A stretch of DNA of 64,000 nt from UBA6115 sp964346355 (lineage in GTDB: Bacteria > Bacillota > Clostridia > Christensenellales > Aristaeellaceae). The stretch is from positions 18,581-82,580 of the forward strand of contig CAYFUH010000003.1 of NCBI GenBank assembly GCA_964346355.1, read 5' to 3'. Shown piece by piece: positions 52,344 through 61,541 of the stretch (the first letter of the stretch is position 1; the number at the start of each line of letters is the position of its first letter). A program made the translations under genes and the position numbers. The notes below the pieces were generated by a model that saw only the letters and a program-made list of their open reading frames with translations, was not told the origin of the DNA and did not search any database.

Positions 52344-54464
52344 ATGAGCCTGGTCTTACCTGTTTTGATTGCCCTGCCCCTAATGGCAGCGGTGCCCTCT
52401 TTTGCAGTCTCCCGCAAAAAGGAGGAGTATGGCCTGTATTTGATGTGCGCCGTCTCCGTCATCGTCTGCGCGCTGGCCGGCCTGCTGTTTTTACACAACG
52501 AGGAAGTCACCTTCTCCGCCCCCTTGGTGTTAAACCTGGGTCTGCACTTAAAGGCGGATGGGTTCCGGGCACTGTATGCCCTGATTGCCGCCTTCATGTG
52601 GATGATGACCTCCCTCTTCTCCCCCCAGTACTTTGGCCACGGCCACGCAAAGGGGCGCTACAGCCTGTTTACCCTGCTCACCCTGGGCGCGACGCTGGGC
52701 GTCTTTTTATCCGACGATTTGATCACCACCTTCCTCTTTTTTGAGGTGTTGTCCTTCACCAGCTACTGCTGGGTAATTCATGAAGAAAACCCGGGCGCGA
52801 TGCGTGCCGGGCAAACCTATCTGGCCATTGCCATCCTGGGCGGCATGACCATGTTGATGGGCCTGATGATGCTGTACGCCAAGACAGGCACCCTGCAGTT
52901 TGAAGGCCTGCTTCTGGCCATTGCGGACTTGCCGCTGGATGAGTTATACCTGCCTGGGGCCTTGATTTTGGCCGGCTTTGGTGCCAAAGCGGGCATGTAC
53001 CCCCTGCATGTCTGGCTGCCCAAGGCACACCCGGTCGCCCCCGCGCCCGCCAGCGCGCTTCTTTCCGGTGTGCTCACCAAGGTGGGCGTGTTTGGCATCC
53101 TGGTTGTGTCCACCCGCCTGTTTTTAGGGGACGCGTTATGGGGCAACCTGTTGTTGTTAGTGGGCCTGATCAATATGTTCCTGGGAGCTGTTTTGGCGCT
53201 GTTTTCTGTTGATTTGAAGCGCACGCTGGCCTGCTCCTCCATGAGCCAGATTGGCTTCATCCTCTTTGGCGTGGGCATGCAGGGCTTATTGGCGCAGCAC
53301 AACGCCCTGGCTGCCCAGGGCACCGTGCTGCACATGCTCAACCACAGCCTGATTAAGCTGGTGCTGTTTATGGCGGCGGGTGTCGTCTATCTCAACACCC
53401 ACCAGTTGGATTTGAACGAGGTGCGGGGCTATGGCCGCAAAAAGCCGGGCCTTATGCTCATCTTCCTGGTGGGCGCAGCCTCTATCAGCGGCATTCCGTT
53501 CTTTAGCGGCTATGCCTCAAAAACGCTGCTGCATGAGAGCATTGTGGAGTACATCGTCCACCTGCAGGAGCTGGGCCAATCCGCCCTCACGTACCAAGCG
53601 GCGGAATGGGTGTTTGTCATCACCGGCGGGCTGACCTTCTGCTATATGCTGAAGCTGTTCATCACCCTCTTTGTGGAAAAACATCCCACCAAGCAGGCGG
53701 AATACGACAGCATGGGGTCTTCCATGAGCCCCCTCTCCGCGTTTGCGCTGGGCGGCGCTGCCCTTGTCCTGTTTGTGATCGGGCTGCATCCAGAGGGCAT
53801 CCTGACAGATCTGGCCAACCGCTCCCTGCCCTTCCTCTATGCGCACAAGCCAGCACATGAGGTGGAGTTTTTGCACAGCGTCAACCTGATTGGCGGCGGC
53901 AAGTCGCTTTTGTTGGGCATCCTCTTTTATGTCACGCTGGCACGCATGTGGCTGATGAAAAAGGACAGCGCCGGGCACGCCATCCATGTTGACCGCTGGC
54001 CCGGCTGGCTGGACCTGGAGAACGCGCTGTACCGTCCGCTGGTTCATGCCGCGGTGCGGATTGGCTATTTGATCGCCATCCCCTTTGATGTGCTGTTTGA
54101 AAAAGCCTACGTGGTGGTGAGCGCAGTATTGACCTTTTTGTCGCGCCTGCTGGAGGTGAGCGTGGACGGCGTGTCCCTGCTGTTGATGCGCACCGTGCTC
54201 AAGCCAAGCAGCGGGCCCAGCGCCGTGCCGGTTGGCAACCGCTTCACCTATACCTTGGGCCGTTTCGCGGACAGGGTATCCGGCATCTGGCGAACCATCT
54301 TTGGCCTAACCCCCCGCGAACCCTTCCACTATGTGCGCATGTACGCCACCATGTGGACGACTGCCCAGGACGGCATGCGCCGGATGCTGCGCACGCTGTC
54401 CTTCGGCCTGATCCTGTTTGCCCTGGGTGTGGTCGCGCTGTTGGCCTTCCTGCTTCTAAAGTAA
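52344..54464 (+). CDS. NuoL/MrpA-like antiporter subunit 4 with long C-terminal extension
   Basis: A 706-residue subunit. Residues 1-500 are the antiporter fold with the glutamate in FLFFEVLSFT and the lysine in SGVLTKVGVF. A further 200 residues include hydrophobic segments near 525-545, 575-640 and the final helix (about 685-705), possibly a NuoL-type lateral element. No MbhD or MbhE part is attached; those are separate genes here. GGGAGGTG precedes the ATG. Last gene of the operon, followed by a terminator. Confidence 0.9.
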   Translation: MSLVLPVLIALPLMAAVPSFAVSRKKEEYGLYLMCAVSVIVCALAGLLFLHNEEVTFSAPLVLNLGLHLKADGFRALYALIAAFMWMMTSLFSPQYFGHGHAKGRYSLFTLLTLGATLGVFLSDDLITTFLFFEVLSFTSYCWVIHEENPGAMRAGQTYLAIAILGGMTMLMGLMMLYAKTGTLQFEGLLLAIADLPLDELYLPGALILAGFGAKAGMYPLHVWLPKAHPVAPAPASALLSGVLTKVGVFGILVVSTRLFLGDALWGNLLLLVGLINMFLGAVLALFSVDLKRTLACSSMSQIGFILFGVGMQGLLAQHNALAAQGTVLHMLNHSLIKLVLFMAAGVVYLNTHQLDLNEVRGYGRKKPGLMLIFLVGAASISGIPFFSGYASKTLLHESIVEYIVHLQELGQSALTYQAAEWVFVITGGLTFCYMLKLFITLFVEKHPTKQAEYDSMGSSMSPLSAFALGGAALVLFVIGLHPEGILTDLANRSLPFLYAHKPAHEVEFLHSVNLIGGGKSLLLGILFYVTLARMWLMKKDSAGHAIHVDRWPGWLDLENALYRPLVHAAVRIGYLIAIPFDVLFEKAYVVVSAVLTFLSRLLEVSVDGVSLLLMRTVLKPSSGPSAVPVGNRFTYTLGRFADRVSGIWRTIFGLTPREPFHYVRMYATMWTTAQDGMRRMLRTLSFGLILFALGVVALLAFLLLK

Positions 54465-54480
54465 GAATCCTTCCAAAAGT

Positions 54481-54510
54481 CGGGCTGCCAGTCAACAGAT
54501 TGGCAGCCCG
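54481..54510. terminator. Terminator between convergent genes
   Basis: Perfect 10-bp stem CGGGCTGCCA/TGGCAGCCCG with a 10-base loop. The minus strand continues ACTTTTGG, the plus strand GTTTGATG, so it works best for the minus strand but probably serves both. Nothing else is seen in 54511-54588. Confidence 0.7.
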
Positions 54511-54588
54511 GTTTGATGATTCCAGCATTTATACCAGAAGAATATGTGAATGCTCAGATGGTCAGAGGATGAACAAGTGCCTCCGGTA

Positions 54589-56784
54589 TTATTCGATGGT
54601 TTCACCTGTCATGTTCAGCCAGGCTTTCCGGATGGCGCGCTGGTTGGAGGTGCCGTAGTCCGGATCGTTTTTGTTGACCTCATCCATATCCCGCAAAAAG
54701 TGGATGCACAGGTGGCCGCCAAAGCCATTGGCATTGATGGCGCCGCTTAAATGCGGCCGGTTGTGCATGCTGGCCAGCGTCCATTGGCCATCGGGCAGTT
54801 TGACATACACCGTGTTGATGTTCCAGGACGGGGCGCCAAAGGCCCTGTTCATCAGCTGGGTATCCCGCCAGGAAGCGGGCTCGGAATCCGCGTGGTTGCC
54901 CATGGAGTAAAAGCGGATGGTAAAGCTGATGCCGCTAGACGGGTGGTAAACCTGCGCGCGCTGCCCGGCGGCGACACGGGGTTTGATGTCCCGGAACCAG
55001 TGCAGCAGTTTGACAGAGGAGGTGGAAGGCCCGCCGCCCTTGCCCTCTGACGCGCCCAGTTCTGATACCGAGGTAGCGTAGCCCTTCGCGCCAGCGGAAA
55101 AGATGGTGCTTTGGGTGTGCGGGTTGGCGATGCCTGTGATGGGCAGCCCATTGCGCTGCTGGAAACCTACTACCGCCTGGTGGGTGGGCATGTCATAGCG
55201 GCCGTTGACGGAAAGGGGATACCCCAAGTCCTTTAAGGCCTGCTGCATCTTGCTGATGGCCTTGTCCGATCCATCGCGCTGGTCCACACGCAGGGTATTG
55301 TAGGAAAGGGCAGGGCTGTCCGCCGCGCGCGCTGTGCCGGAGAGCAGAAGCTGCGCGCTGTTGCTGCCAAACAGACCATCCACACCCAGGGAGTTTTGAG
55401 CCTGGAAGTGGCGCACCGCCTCCTGGGTCATGCTGTCATAGACGGAGGTTTTTGACACGGTATACTTCAGCGCGATCAAGCGGGTTTGCAGCTCCAGCAC
55501 GTCCTCACCCCGGTCATTTGGCCGCAGTGTGCGCGGGAAGATTGGGGTTTCCGGCTCCTCTGGCGCGGGCTCATCAGTGATGATGGGCTCATCCGTTTTT
55601 GCGGGCGGTTCTGTTGGCGTCGGGGTTGGATTTACGGATTCACTGCTAAAGCGCAGGAAGGATGTCATCACAAAGCCCTGCTGGCCGTTGTAGGTGACCT
55701 CACACCAGTCGCTGCCGCGCTTGATGAGAATCAATGCTTCACCAGAGGGAATCTGCCCGATGATGTTGCGGCCCTCACTGGGCGCGCTTCTGAAGTTCAG
55801 TGTGCGCTTGTTGGCGGTGTTGACAAAGGCAATGCCGGACGCGTCCGGCAGGTTGGGCGCAGGCGCCTGGGTCGGGCTGGGGATGGGCGTCTCTGTGGGT
55901 GCCTGGGTGGCGGGATTTTGGTCTGACTGATGGCGCAGGAAGCTGTCCATCACAAAACCGGTGATGTTCTGGTAGCTGACCTGGCTCCACTTGCCCTGTC
56001 GGGCGAGCACTAAAAGGCTTGCCTGATAGGGTATCTGCAGCAGCACGCGGCCGGAAGAGGACGCCCTGTCGCGCAGGTTCAAGCTGCCGCGGTTGCCTGT
56101 GATGACAAGCGCGCTGCTGATGCCTGTGCCGGGGTTTATGGGCGGGTCTGAGGGCGTATTGGGCGTTGGGGCAGGCGCGGTTGTTGTACCGCTATCACTG
56201 CCGCCTGGTGCCTTGCGCAGGAAGGAAGACATGACATAGCCAGAAACTCCGTTTGCGGAAATCTGTGTCCAGGCACCGGTGACGCCCAGAATAGAGACCT
56301 GCGTGCCAAAGGGCAGCTGGGCAATGGTGGTGTTGCCATGCCGGGGCGCGCTGCGCACATTTAATGACCCACGGTTGCTGGTATGCACATAGGCAGTGCC
56401 AGTGCCCGGCTGGCTGGCCTCAGGCACGCTGGGTACGCTGGGATTGCTTGGCGGTGCAGTGACCACGGGACCGGTCTGATCGGGCTTAAACTGCGGCACC
56501 TGGCGAAACAATTCACTTAAGGTGGCGTTGCCGGCCAAACCATCTGCCGTCAGCCTGTTTTGGCGCTGGAAAGCCGTCACATACTGCGTGGTTTGCCTGC
56601 CAAACTTGCCGTCCACGCCGATGGGGTAGCCCAGCGCCTTTAACCCGGACTGCAAAGCCTGCACCATCTCCCCTTCCGCGCCTGGGCGCAGGGTGGCGTA
56701 CCGGTTGGCTGAGGCGGGCAGTACCACCGCCACACACAGCAAAAGCGCTATGATGCTTATTAAAAACTGACGTGTTCGTTTCAT
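54589..56784 (-). CDS. Secreted SH3b / peptidoglycan-binding repeat protein
   Basis: A 731-residue exported protein: signal peptide (1-26), PG_binding_1 domain (33-95), three bacterial SH3 domains (130-190, 223-284, 316-378) separated by Pro/Thr linkers, two more PG_binding_1 domains (422-482, 500-562) and a C-terminal domain (about 590-731). That last domain has HNRPH (674-678) and HLCIH (691-695), which look like a catalytic Cys/His cluster but match no family I can name with certainty. ATG 56784 follows AGAGGTGGA and a promoter. Probably a wall-acting or wall-binding enzyme. Confidence 0.85.
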   Translation of the reverse strand: MKRTRQFLISIIALLLCVAVVLPASANRYATLRPGAEGEMVQALQSGLKALGYPIGVDGKFGRQTTQYVTAFQRQNRLTADGLAGNATLSELFRQVPQFKPDQTGPVVTAPPSNPSVPSVPEASQPGTGTAYVHTSNRGSLNVRSAPRHGNTTIAQLPFGTQVSILGVTGAWTQISANGVSGYVMSSFLRKAPGGSDSGTTTAPAPTPNTPSDPPINPGTGISSALVITGNRGSLNLRDRASSSGRVLLQIPYQASLLVLARQGKWSQVSYQNITGFVMDSFLRHQSDQNPATQAPTETPIPSPTQAPAPNLPDASGIAFVNTANKRTLNFRSAPSEGRNIIGQIPSGEALILIKRGSDWCEVTYNGQQGFVMTSFLRFSSESVNPTPTPTEPPAKTDEPIITDEPAPEEPETPIFPRTLRPNDRGEDVLELQTRLIALKYTVSKTSVYDSMTQEAVRHFQAQNSLGVDGLFGSNSAQLLLSGTARAADSPALSYNTLRVDQRDGSDKAISKMQQALKDLGYPLSVNGRYDMPTHQAVVGFQQRNGLPITGIANPHTQSTIFSAGAKGYATSVSELGASEGKGGGPSTSSVKLLHWFRDIKPRVAAGQRAQVYHPSSGISFTIRFYSMGNHADSEPASWRDTQLMNRAFGAPSWNINTVYVKLPDGQWTLASMHNRPHLSGAINANGFGGHLCIHFLRDMDEVNKNDPDYGTSNQRAIRKAWLNMTGETIE

Positions 56785-56814
56785 AAAAAATCCACCTCTG
56801 TGCTTGGTGGCTTC

Positions 56815-56843
56815 ATGATAGCATAATATTTCTTTAATGTAAA
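56815..56843 (-). promoter_or_regulatory. Promoter of the SH3b protein gene
   Basis: Minus-strand TTTACA (56843-56838), 17-bp spacer, TATCAT (56820-56815) with a TGn extension. It sits just after the rsmA stop; no terminator for the preceding operon is visible. Confidence 0.75.
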
Positions 56844-56860
56844 CACTTGTTACAATTTTA

Positions 56861-57697
56861 TTACGTTTTTGTTTGCTGCGCGATATATTTGCGGATTTCC
56901 TGGGTGAGCCGGGCAAAATCGTCCAAGCCCAGGCGCTCGCCGCGCACGCGCTCGTCCAAACCGCAGGCGGTGATCAGGCGGTTTGCGTCCTCCCGCGGCA
57001 TGCAAAAAGCGGAAACCAGGTTATTGGCCAGGGTTTTGCGGCGCATCTGAAAGGCTGCGCTGAGCACCTTATAAAACAGTTCGGGCTCCTTTACCAACAC
57101 CTGCGGTATATCGAAAAAGGGAATCACCAAAAAGACGCTGTCCACCTTGGGCGGCGGAGTAAACAGGCGGGCTGGCACAAGCAGCGTTGCCTTCGGCATC
57201 CCCCGAAGGGCGGCCAAAACCGCCAGCGGCCCGTATTCCGGGGTGCCGGGCTGTGCCATCACCCGCTGCGCCGCCTCCTTTTGTACCATGACGTTGACAC
57301 TTTTTACGGGCAGATTGAGGTGAAAGAGCATGGTTAAAATGGGCGTGGTCAGGTAATAGGGCAGGTTCGCAACGATGTGAAAGCTGCTGGATTCCCCCAT
57401 CAGCTCCGCGATGTCCAGATGCATAATATCGCCCATGACGATAGTCACGTTGGGCGTGCTGGCAAAGCGCTCCTTGAGGACAGGTTCCAGCCGCTCATCA
57501 ATCTCTACCGCGATCACCCGCTTGCACCGCTGCGACAGCGCCTGGGTCAAATCCCCGCGGCCCGCGCCGATTTCCAGCACGGTGTCCTCTTCCCCCACCT
57601 GGGTCTGATCCACCAGACGGTGCAGTAAATCCTGGTCATACAGGAAGTTTTGACCCAGCGAAATCTTATATTGAAAGGCAGGAATGTGCTCGCTCAT
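56861..57697 (-). CDS. rsmA: 16S rRNA dimethyladenosine transferase RsmA/KsgA
   Basis: SAM enzyme that dimethylates A1518 and A1519 late in 30S assembly. The 278 residues begin with the LGQNFL motif and show LEIGAGRGDLT and NLPYYLTTPIL, the catalytic N-L-P-Y. It overlaps rpe by 4 bp. Last gene of the rsmB-rlmN-prpC-prkC-rsgA-rpe string. Confidence 0.96.
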   Translation of the reverse strand: MSEHIPAFQYKISLGQNFLYDQDLLHRLVDQTQVGEEDTVLEIGAGRGDLTQALSQRCKRVIAVEIDERLEPVLKERFASTPNVTIVMGDIMHLDIAELMGESSSFHIVANLPYYLTTPILTMLFHLNLPVKSVNVMVQKEAAQRVMAQPGTPEYGPLAVLAALRGMPKATLLVPARLFTPPPKVDSVFLVIPFFDIPQVLVKEPELFYKVLSAAFQMRRKTLANNLVSAFCMPREDANRLITACGLDERVRGERLGLDDFARLTQEIRKYIAQQTKT

Positions 57698-58332
57698 GCT
57701 TGCTGCAGGCTTTCAAACAATTGGCTGGGGTTTTCGGCTTTGAAGGCGGCGGTACCCATGACCAGGCGCGTCGCGCCATATGACAAAACCTTCCGCGCGT
57801 TCTGCGCATTCACGCCGCCGTCCACACTGATAACACCATCAAATCCTAAATCCCGCAATGCCCGGATTTTGGTCAAGGTGTCTTCCATCAATTTCTGCCC
57901 GCCAAAGCCAGGCTCCACCGACATGACCAGCACCAGGTCGATTGCCTGCAGGTAAGGAAACAAGGCCTCTGCAGGTGTGCCCGGCTTAAGGGACAGCCCG
58001 GCGCGCAAGCCGGCCTGCCTGATTTGCTTCAGCAAAAGTGATACATCATCCGCAATTTCGGAATGGATGGTGATCTCACTGGCGCCGGCTTTGATAAACA
58101 CATCCAGGTATTTACCGGGGTCAGACAGCATCAGGTGCACATCCAGCGGAAGTGTGGGATAGCGTTCCCGCAGGGCTGCCACCATAGCCGGGCCAAAGGA
58201 AATATTGGGCACGAAATGGCCATCCATGATGTCAAGGTGCAAAATCTTGGCGCCAGCGTCCAGCATGCGGCTGACGTCCCTGTCCACAAAGAGGGGGTGT
58301 GCAGCCAATACAGAGGGTGCGATTTCAAGCAT
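57694..58332 (-). CDS. rpe: Ribulose-phosphate 3-epimerase
   Basis: Pentose-phosphate enzyme, TIM barrel, 212 residues. APSVLAAHP near the start, HLDIMDGHFVPNISFGP and DVHLMLSDPGKY, then MSVEPGFGGQKL and VDGGVN are the family blocks with metal-binding His/Asp residues. ATG 58332, preceded by GGAGTAA, overlaps rsgA by 8 bp. The rsgA-rpe order is standard in Firmicutes. Confidence 0.96.
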   Translation of the reverse strand: MLEIAPSVLAAHPLFVDRDVSRMLDAGAKILHLDIMDGHFVPNISFGPAMVAALRERYPTLPLDVHLMLSDPGKYLDVFIKAGASEITIHSEIADDVSLLLKQIRQAGLRAGLSLKPGTPAEALFPYLQAIDLVLVMSVEPGFGGQKLMEDTLTKIRALRDLGFDGVISVDGGVNAQNARKVLSYGATRLVMGTAAFKAENPSQLFESLQQA

Positions 58333-59206
58333 AGCGGTTACTCCATTTCTCTTTTTGCAAGCACAGCAGCTGCTGATAGCGCGCGTGGCGCTCCGCGTCC
58401 AAAACACCTGCCTTGACAGCGTCCAGCACAGCGCAGGCGGGCTCCTGGTCGTGCAGGCAGACCTCAAACCGGCACTGGGATTGCAGGTTCACGTATTCGG
58501 GATAATACTCCCGCAGGTGCTCCGGTTCCATCTCCTGGGGCAGGTCAAACAAGCTGAACCCGGGGGTATCCAGCACCTGCAGGCCGTCGTGGTGGATCAG
58601 GGTGGTATGGCGGGTGGTCTGCCGGCCCCTGCGGATGCGGTGGCTGACTGCGCCCGTTTCCAAATCAAGCCCGGTAAATTTTGAAATCAGGGTGCTTTTT
58701 CCCACGCCGGATTGGCCGGCGAAGCAGTTCAGGTGCCCTGCCATCAGGGTTTTTAACTGCGCAATGCCTAAGCCTGTGATGGCGCTGACTGCCAGCACCT
58801 TCACATCCGCCGCGGTGTAGGCCGCCTTGAGCCGCACTGGCAAATGTTCATCCAGATCGGCCTTGTTGATCACCAATAGCGGCAGGATGTGCTGCTCCCG
58901 CGCGAAGACGAGCAGTTTATCCAAGAGCAGCATATCTGGCAGGGGTTCTGGCGCCATGGTGATGATCAGCTGGGAGATATTGGCCACCGGCGGCCGGATG
59001 CTGAGGGAGATACGGGGCAGGATTTCCTCCAGCCAGCCGTGTTCCTCCAGTTGGCCCGGCGTAAACTGGACCTTATCCCCCACCAGCGGGGTGATGCCCT
59101 CGCGGCGGAAGCGGTTTTTGGCGCGCAGGATGAATCTTTCCCCCGCGTCATTGACTACGGTGTACAAGCCGCCGCGCCCTTCAATAATCTGTCCGGTGTT
59201 ATTCAT
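58325..59206 (-). CDS. rsgA: Ribosome small-subunit GTPase RsgA
   Basis: Circularly permuted GTPase checking 30S maturation. The 293 residues have an N-terminal OB fold, then the permuted G motifs NKAD, then GQSGVGKSTL and DTPGFS, and a C-terminal zinc site with CRFEVCLHDQEPACAV. ATG 59206 overlaps the kinase gene by 4 bp with GGAG upstream. Confidence 0.96.
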   Translation of the reverse strand: MNNTGQIIEGRGGLYTVVNDAGERFILRAKNRFRREGITPLVGDKVQFTPGQLEEHGWLEEILPRISLSIRPPVANISQLIITMAPEPLPDMLLLDKLLVFAREQHILPLLVINKADLDEHLPVRLKAAYTAADVKVLAVSAITGLGIAQLKTLMAGHLNCFAGQSGVGKSTLISKFTGLDLETGAVSHRIRRGRQTTRHTTLIHHDGLQVLDTPGFSLFDLPQEMEPEHLREYYPEYVNLQSQCRFEVCLHDQEPACAVLDAVKAGVLDAERHARYQQLLCLQKEKWSNRYA

Positions 59207-60840
59207 GGTGCGGCTCCGCCATTTGGGCTTTCGGCCGGTTCTGTCTTTTCCAGGATATAGATGACCAAATCCACCGCGCTGTTCTCCGCGACCAGTTCGC
59301 CCGCCACCGGCCACTGGGACGCCACACGGCCCACCTGGCTTGCGTCAGCGATCGCCATCTCCTCCACCTTGCCGGTGGTGAGTTTGGCTTTGCGGAGCGC
59401 GTCCCGCGCCTCCGCCAGGATGAACCCGCTGAGTTTCGGCACCTTGGCCTGGCCGAGGGAAACCGTCAGCTGCACAATGCTGCCGGCGTCCACTACGGTG
59501 CCCTCAACCGGGTCCTGCGACAGCACCGTCCCCTGGGGCGCGGTATGGATGATTTCCTTCACCACCAATACCTCAAGGGAGATGCGCTCAAGCGTGCGCT
59601 TGGCCTCCTGCAGGCTCAGGTTGAGCACGCTGGGCACGGGCTTGCGCGCAGGCCCAGAGGACACAACCAGCAGCAGCACGTCCCCGCGCTTGATGGGCTG
59701 GCCTACATCAATGCTTTGGTCAATCACCATGTCCACCGGCTCATCGCTGGGGTTTCTGGCGATGCGGATCTTGATGCCCTCCCGCTCGGCCTCCCGCTGC
59801 GCGGTGCTGAGCAAAAAGCCGGTCAACAAGGGCGTGCGCGTGGTGTTGACGATGTCCCGGTAGATGAAATACCCCCCGGTAAAAATGCCCGCGATGAGCA
59901 CCAGGGTCAGCAGGCTGACCGCGATTTTGGTGCCCAGGGACTCCTGCCTGCGCCGGCGTTGGCGCGGCTTGATCTTCCGCACTTCCTCAAAGACGGGAAT
60001 AGGGTTAGTGTCACTTTGGGGCAGCAATGCGTCATGCAGCGCCTGCGCCATTAAAAGGGCTGAGGAATAGCGGTTTTCCGGCACCTTCTCCATCGCCTTT
60101 TTGACCACTGATTCGATGGACTCGGACACCTCCGGCGCGTAATCCCGCACTGGATGGGCTGTTGCCTGCACATGCTGCATGGCGACGGAAACCTGGGTTT
60201 CCCCCTCAAAGGGGACGTGGCCTGTCAGCATTTCATACAGCACGCAGCCGACGGAATACAGGTCCGAGGCGAACGTAGCCATCTCCCCGCGGGCCTGCTC
60301 TGGGGAGAAATAATGCACGGAGCCCATCACGCTTTGGGTTTCGCCCATGTCGGAGGTATGAGTGCCCACCATGCGCGCGATGCCAAAGTCCGACACCTTG
60401 ATATAGCCCTGCTTGTCCACCAGGATGTTTTGCGGCTTGATGTCCCGGTGGATGACGCCCGCCTCATGCGCGTGGCGCAGGGCAGAGAGGATGCGGATGG
60501 CGATTTGCACCGCTGTCCCCTGGGGCAATTGACCATGCTCGGTGATGATGTCCTTGAGGGTTTTGCCATCTACAAACTCAAACACTAAATAGGGGGAGTT
60601 GGGGTTGTCGCCGATGTCCAGCAGGTTGACAATATTGTGGTGGGACATGCGGCTGGCCGCGGTCGCTTCCCTGCGGAAGCGGTCCAAAAACTCCTGGTTG
60701 GCCTGCAATTCCTGGCGCAGAAACTTGACCGCTACCCGGTGCCCGGTGCGCAAATCAAGCGCGCGGTAGACGGATGCCATGCCGCCTTCGCCAATCATCT
60801 CCTCCAGCCGGTAGCGCTCCATGAGCAGGGTGCCAATCAT
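59203..60840 (-). CDS. prkC: PASTA-domain Ser/Thr protein kinase (PrkC/PknB)
   Basis: Membrane kinase that senses wall fragments. The 545 residues: kinase domain (1-270) with GEGGMASVY (18-26), K39, HRDIKPQN and DFGIARM, a membrane segment (about 308-330), and three PASTA domains to residue about 535. A Lys/Arg-rich juxtamembrane stretch (KPRQRRRR) precedes the helix. It is coupled to its phosphatase PrpC upstream and rsgA downstream by 4-bp overlaps. Confidence 0.96.
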   Translation of the reverse strand: MIGTLLMERYRLEEMIGEGGMASVYRALDLRTGHRVAVKFLRQELQANQEFLDRFRREATAASRMSHHNIVNLLDIGDNPNSPYLVFEFVDGKTLKDIITEHGQLPQGTAVQIAIRILSALRHAHEAGVIHRDIKPQNILVDKQGYIKVSDFGIARMVGTHTSDMGETQSVMGSVHYFSPEQARGEMATFASDLYSVGCVLYEMLTGHVPFEGETQVSVAMQHVQATAHPVRDYAPEVSESIESVVKKAMEKVPENRYSSALLMAQALHDALLPQSDTNPIPVFEEVRKIKPRQRRRRQESLGTKIAVSLLTLVLIAGIFTGGYFIYRDIVNTTRTPLLTGFLLSTAQREAEREGIKIRIARNPSDEPVDMVIDQSIDVGQPIKRGDVLLLVVSSGPARKPVPSVLNLSLQEAKRTLERISLEVLVVKEIIHTAPQGTVLSQDPVEGTVVDAGSIVQLTVSLGQAKVPKLSGFILAEARDALRKAKLTTGKVEEMAIADASQVGRVASQWPVAGELVAENSAVDLVIYILEKTEPAESPNGGAAP

Positions 60841-61541
60841 ACAGGCACCTCCAGCACAATCAGGGTGATGTTGTCCCGGCCGCCGCCCTCCAGGGCGATG
60901 TGCAGCAAACGGTCCGCCGCTTCATTCAGCGGCATGTTCAGGCAGGAAACCAGGTCATCATTCCCGGCGTATTCCGTTAAACCGTCAGAGCAGATGATGA
61001 ACCGGCAGCCCGCCGGCTTTTTAGCCAAATAAATATCCGTCTGCAACATGGAATCTGTCCCCACCGCGCGGGTAACGATGTTGCGGTAGGGGTAGTTGCT
61101 GGCCATCTCCGGCGTGATGGCGCCTGAGCGCAGCAATTCACCCACCAGGGAGTGGTCCTGCGTGATTTGATGCAGGGCGCCGTCATGGTATTGGTACACC
61201 CTGCTGTCACCCACATGGGCAATCATCACGCTATCCTGCCCCTCCCACAGGGCGCTTAAGGTGGTACCCATGCCGGACAGGCTGACATCCACCAGCTGCC
61301 GCTCCCAGATGCTCAGGTTGGCGTGGTGGAAGGCCTGGCGGAAGGCTGACTCATCCGGCTGCAGGGAAAGGTCCAGCTGCATGAGGGCGGAGACCGCCAT
61401 GGCGCTGGCCACATTGCCGCCGCGGTGGCCGCCCATGCCGTCGGCAACCACGTATAAGGAGGTGAGCTCCTCCCGAATGAGCAGGGAATCCTGATTGTTC
61501 TGGCGCACCTTGCCCTGGTGCGTCCTGGATACCGCAATCAT
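60837..61541 (-). CDS. prpC: PP2C-type protein phosphatase (PrpC)
   Basis: Mn/Mg-dependent phosphatase that reverses PrkC. The 234 residues show RQNNQDSLL, VADGMGGHRGG and HVGDSRVYQY with the metal-binding aspartates, then SDGLTEY and GGRDNITL. It overlaps rlmN and prkC by 4 bp each. Cytoplasmic. Confidence 0.96.
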   Translation of the reverse strand: MIAVSRTHQGKVRQNNQDSLLIREELTSLYVVADGMGGHRGGNVASAMAVSALMQLDLSLQPDESAFRQAFHHANLSIWERQLVDVSLSGMGTTLSALWEGQDSVMIAHVGDSRVYQYHDGALHQITQDHSLVGELLRSGAITPEMASNYPYRNIVTRAVGTDSMLQTDIYLAKKPAGCRFIICSDGLTEYAGNDDLVSCLNMPLNEAADRLLHIALEGGGRDNITLIVLEVPV

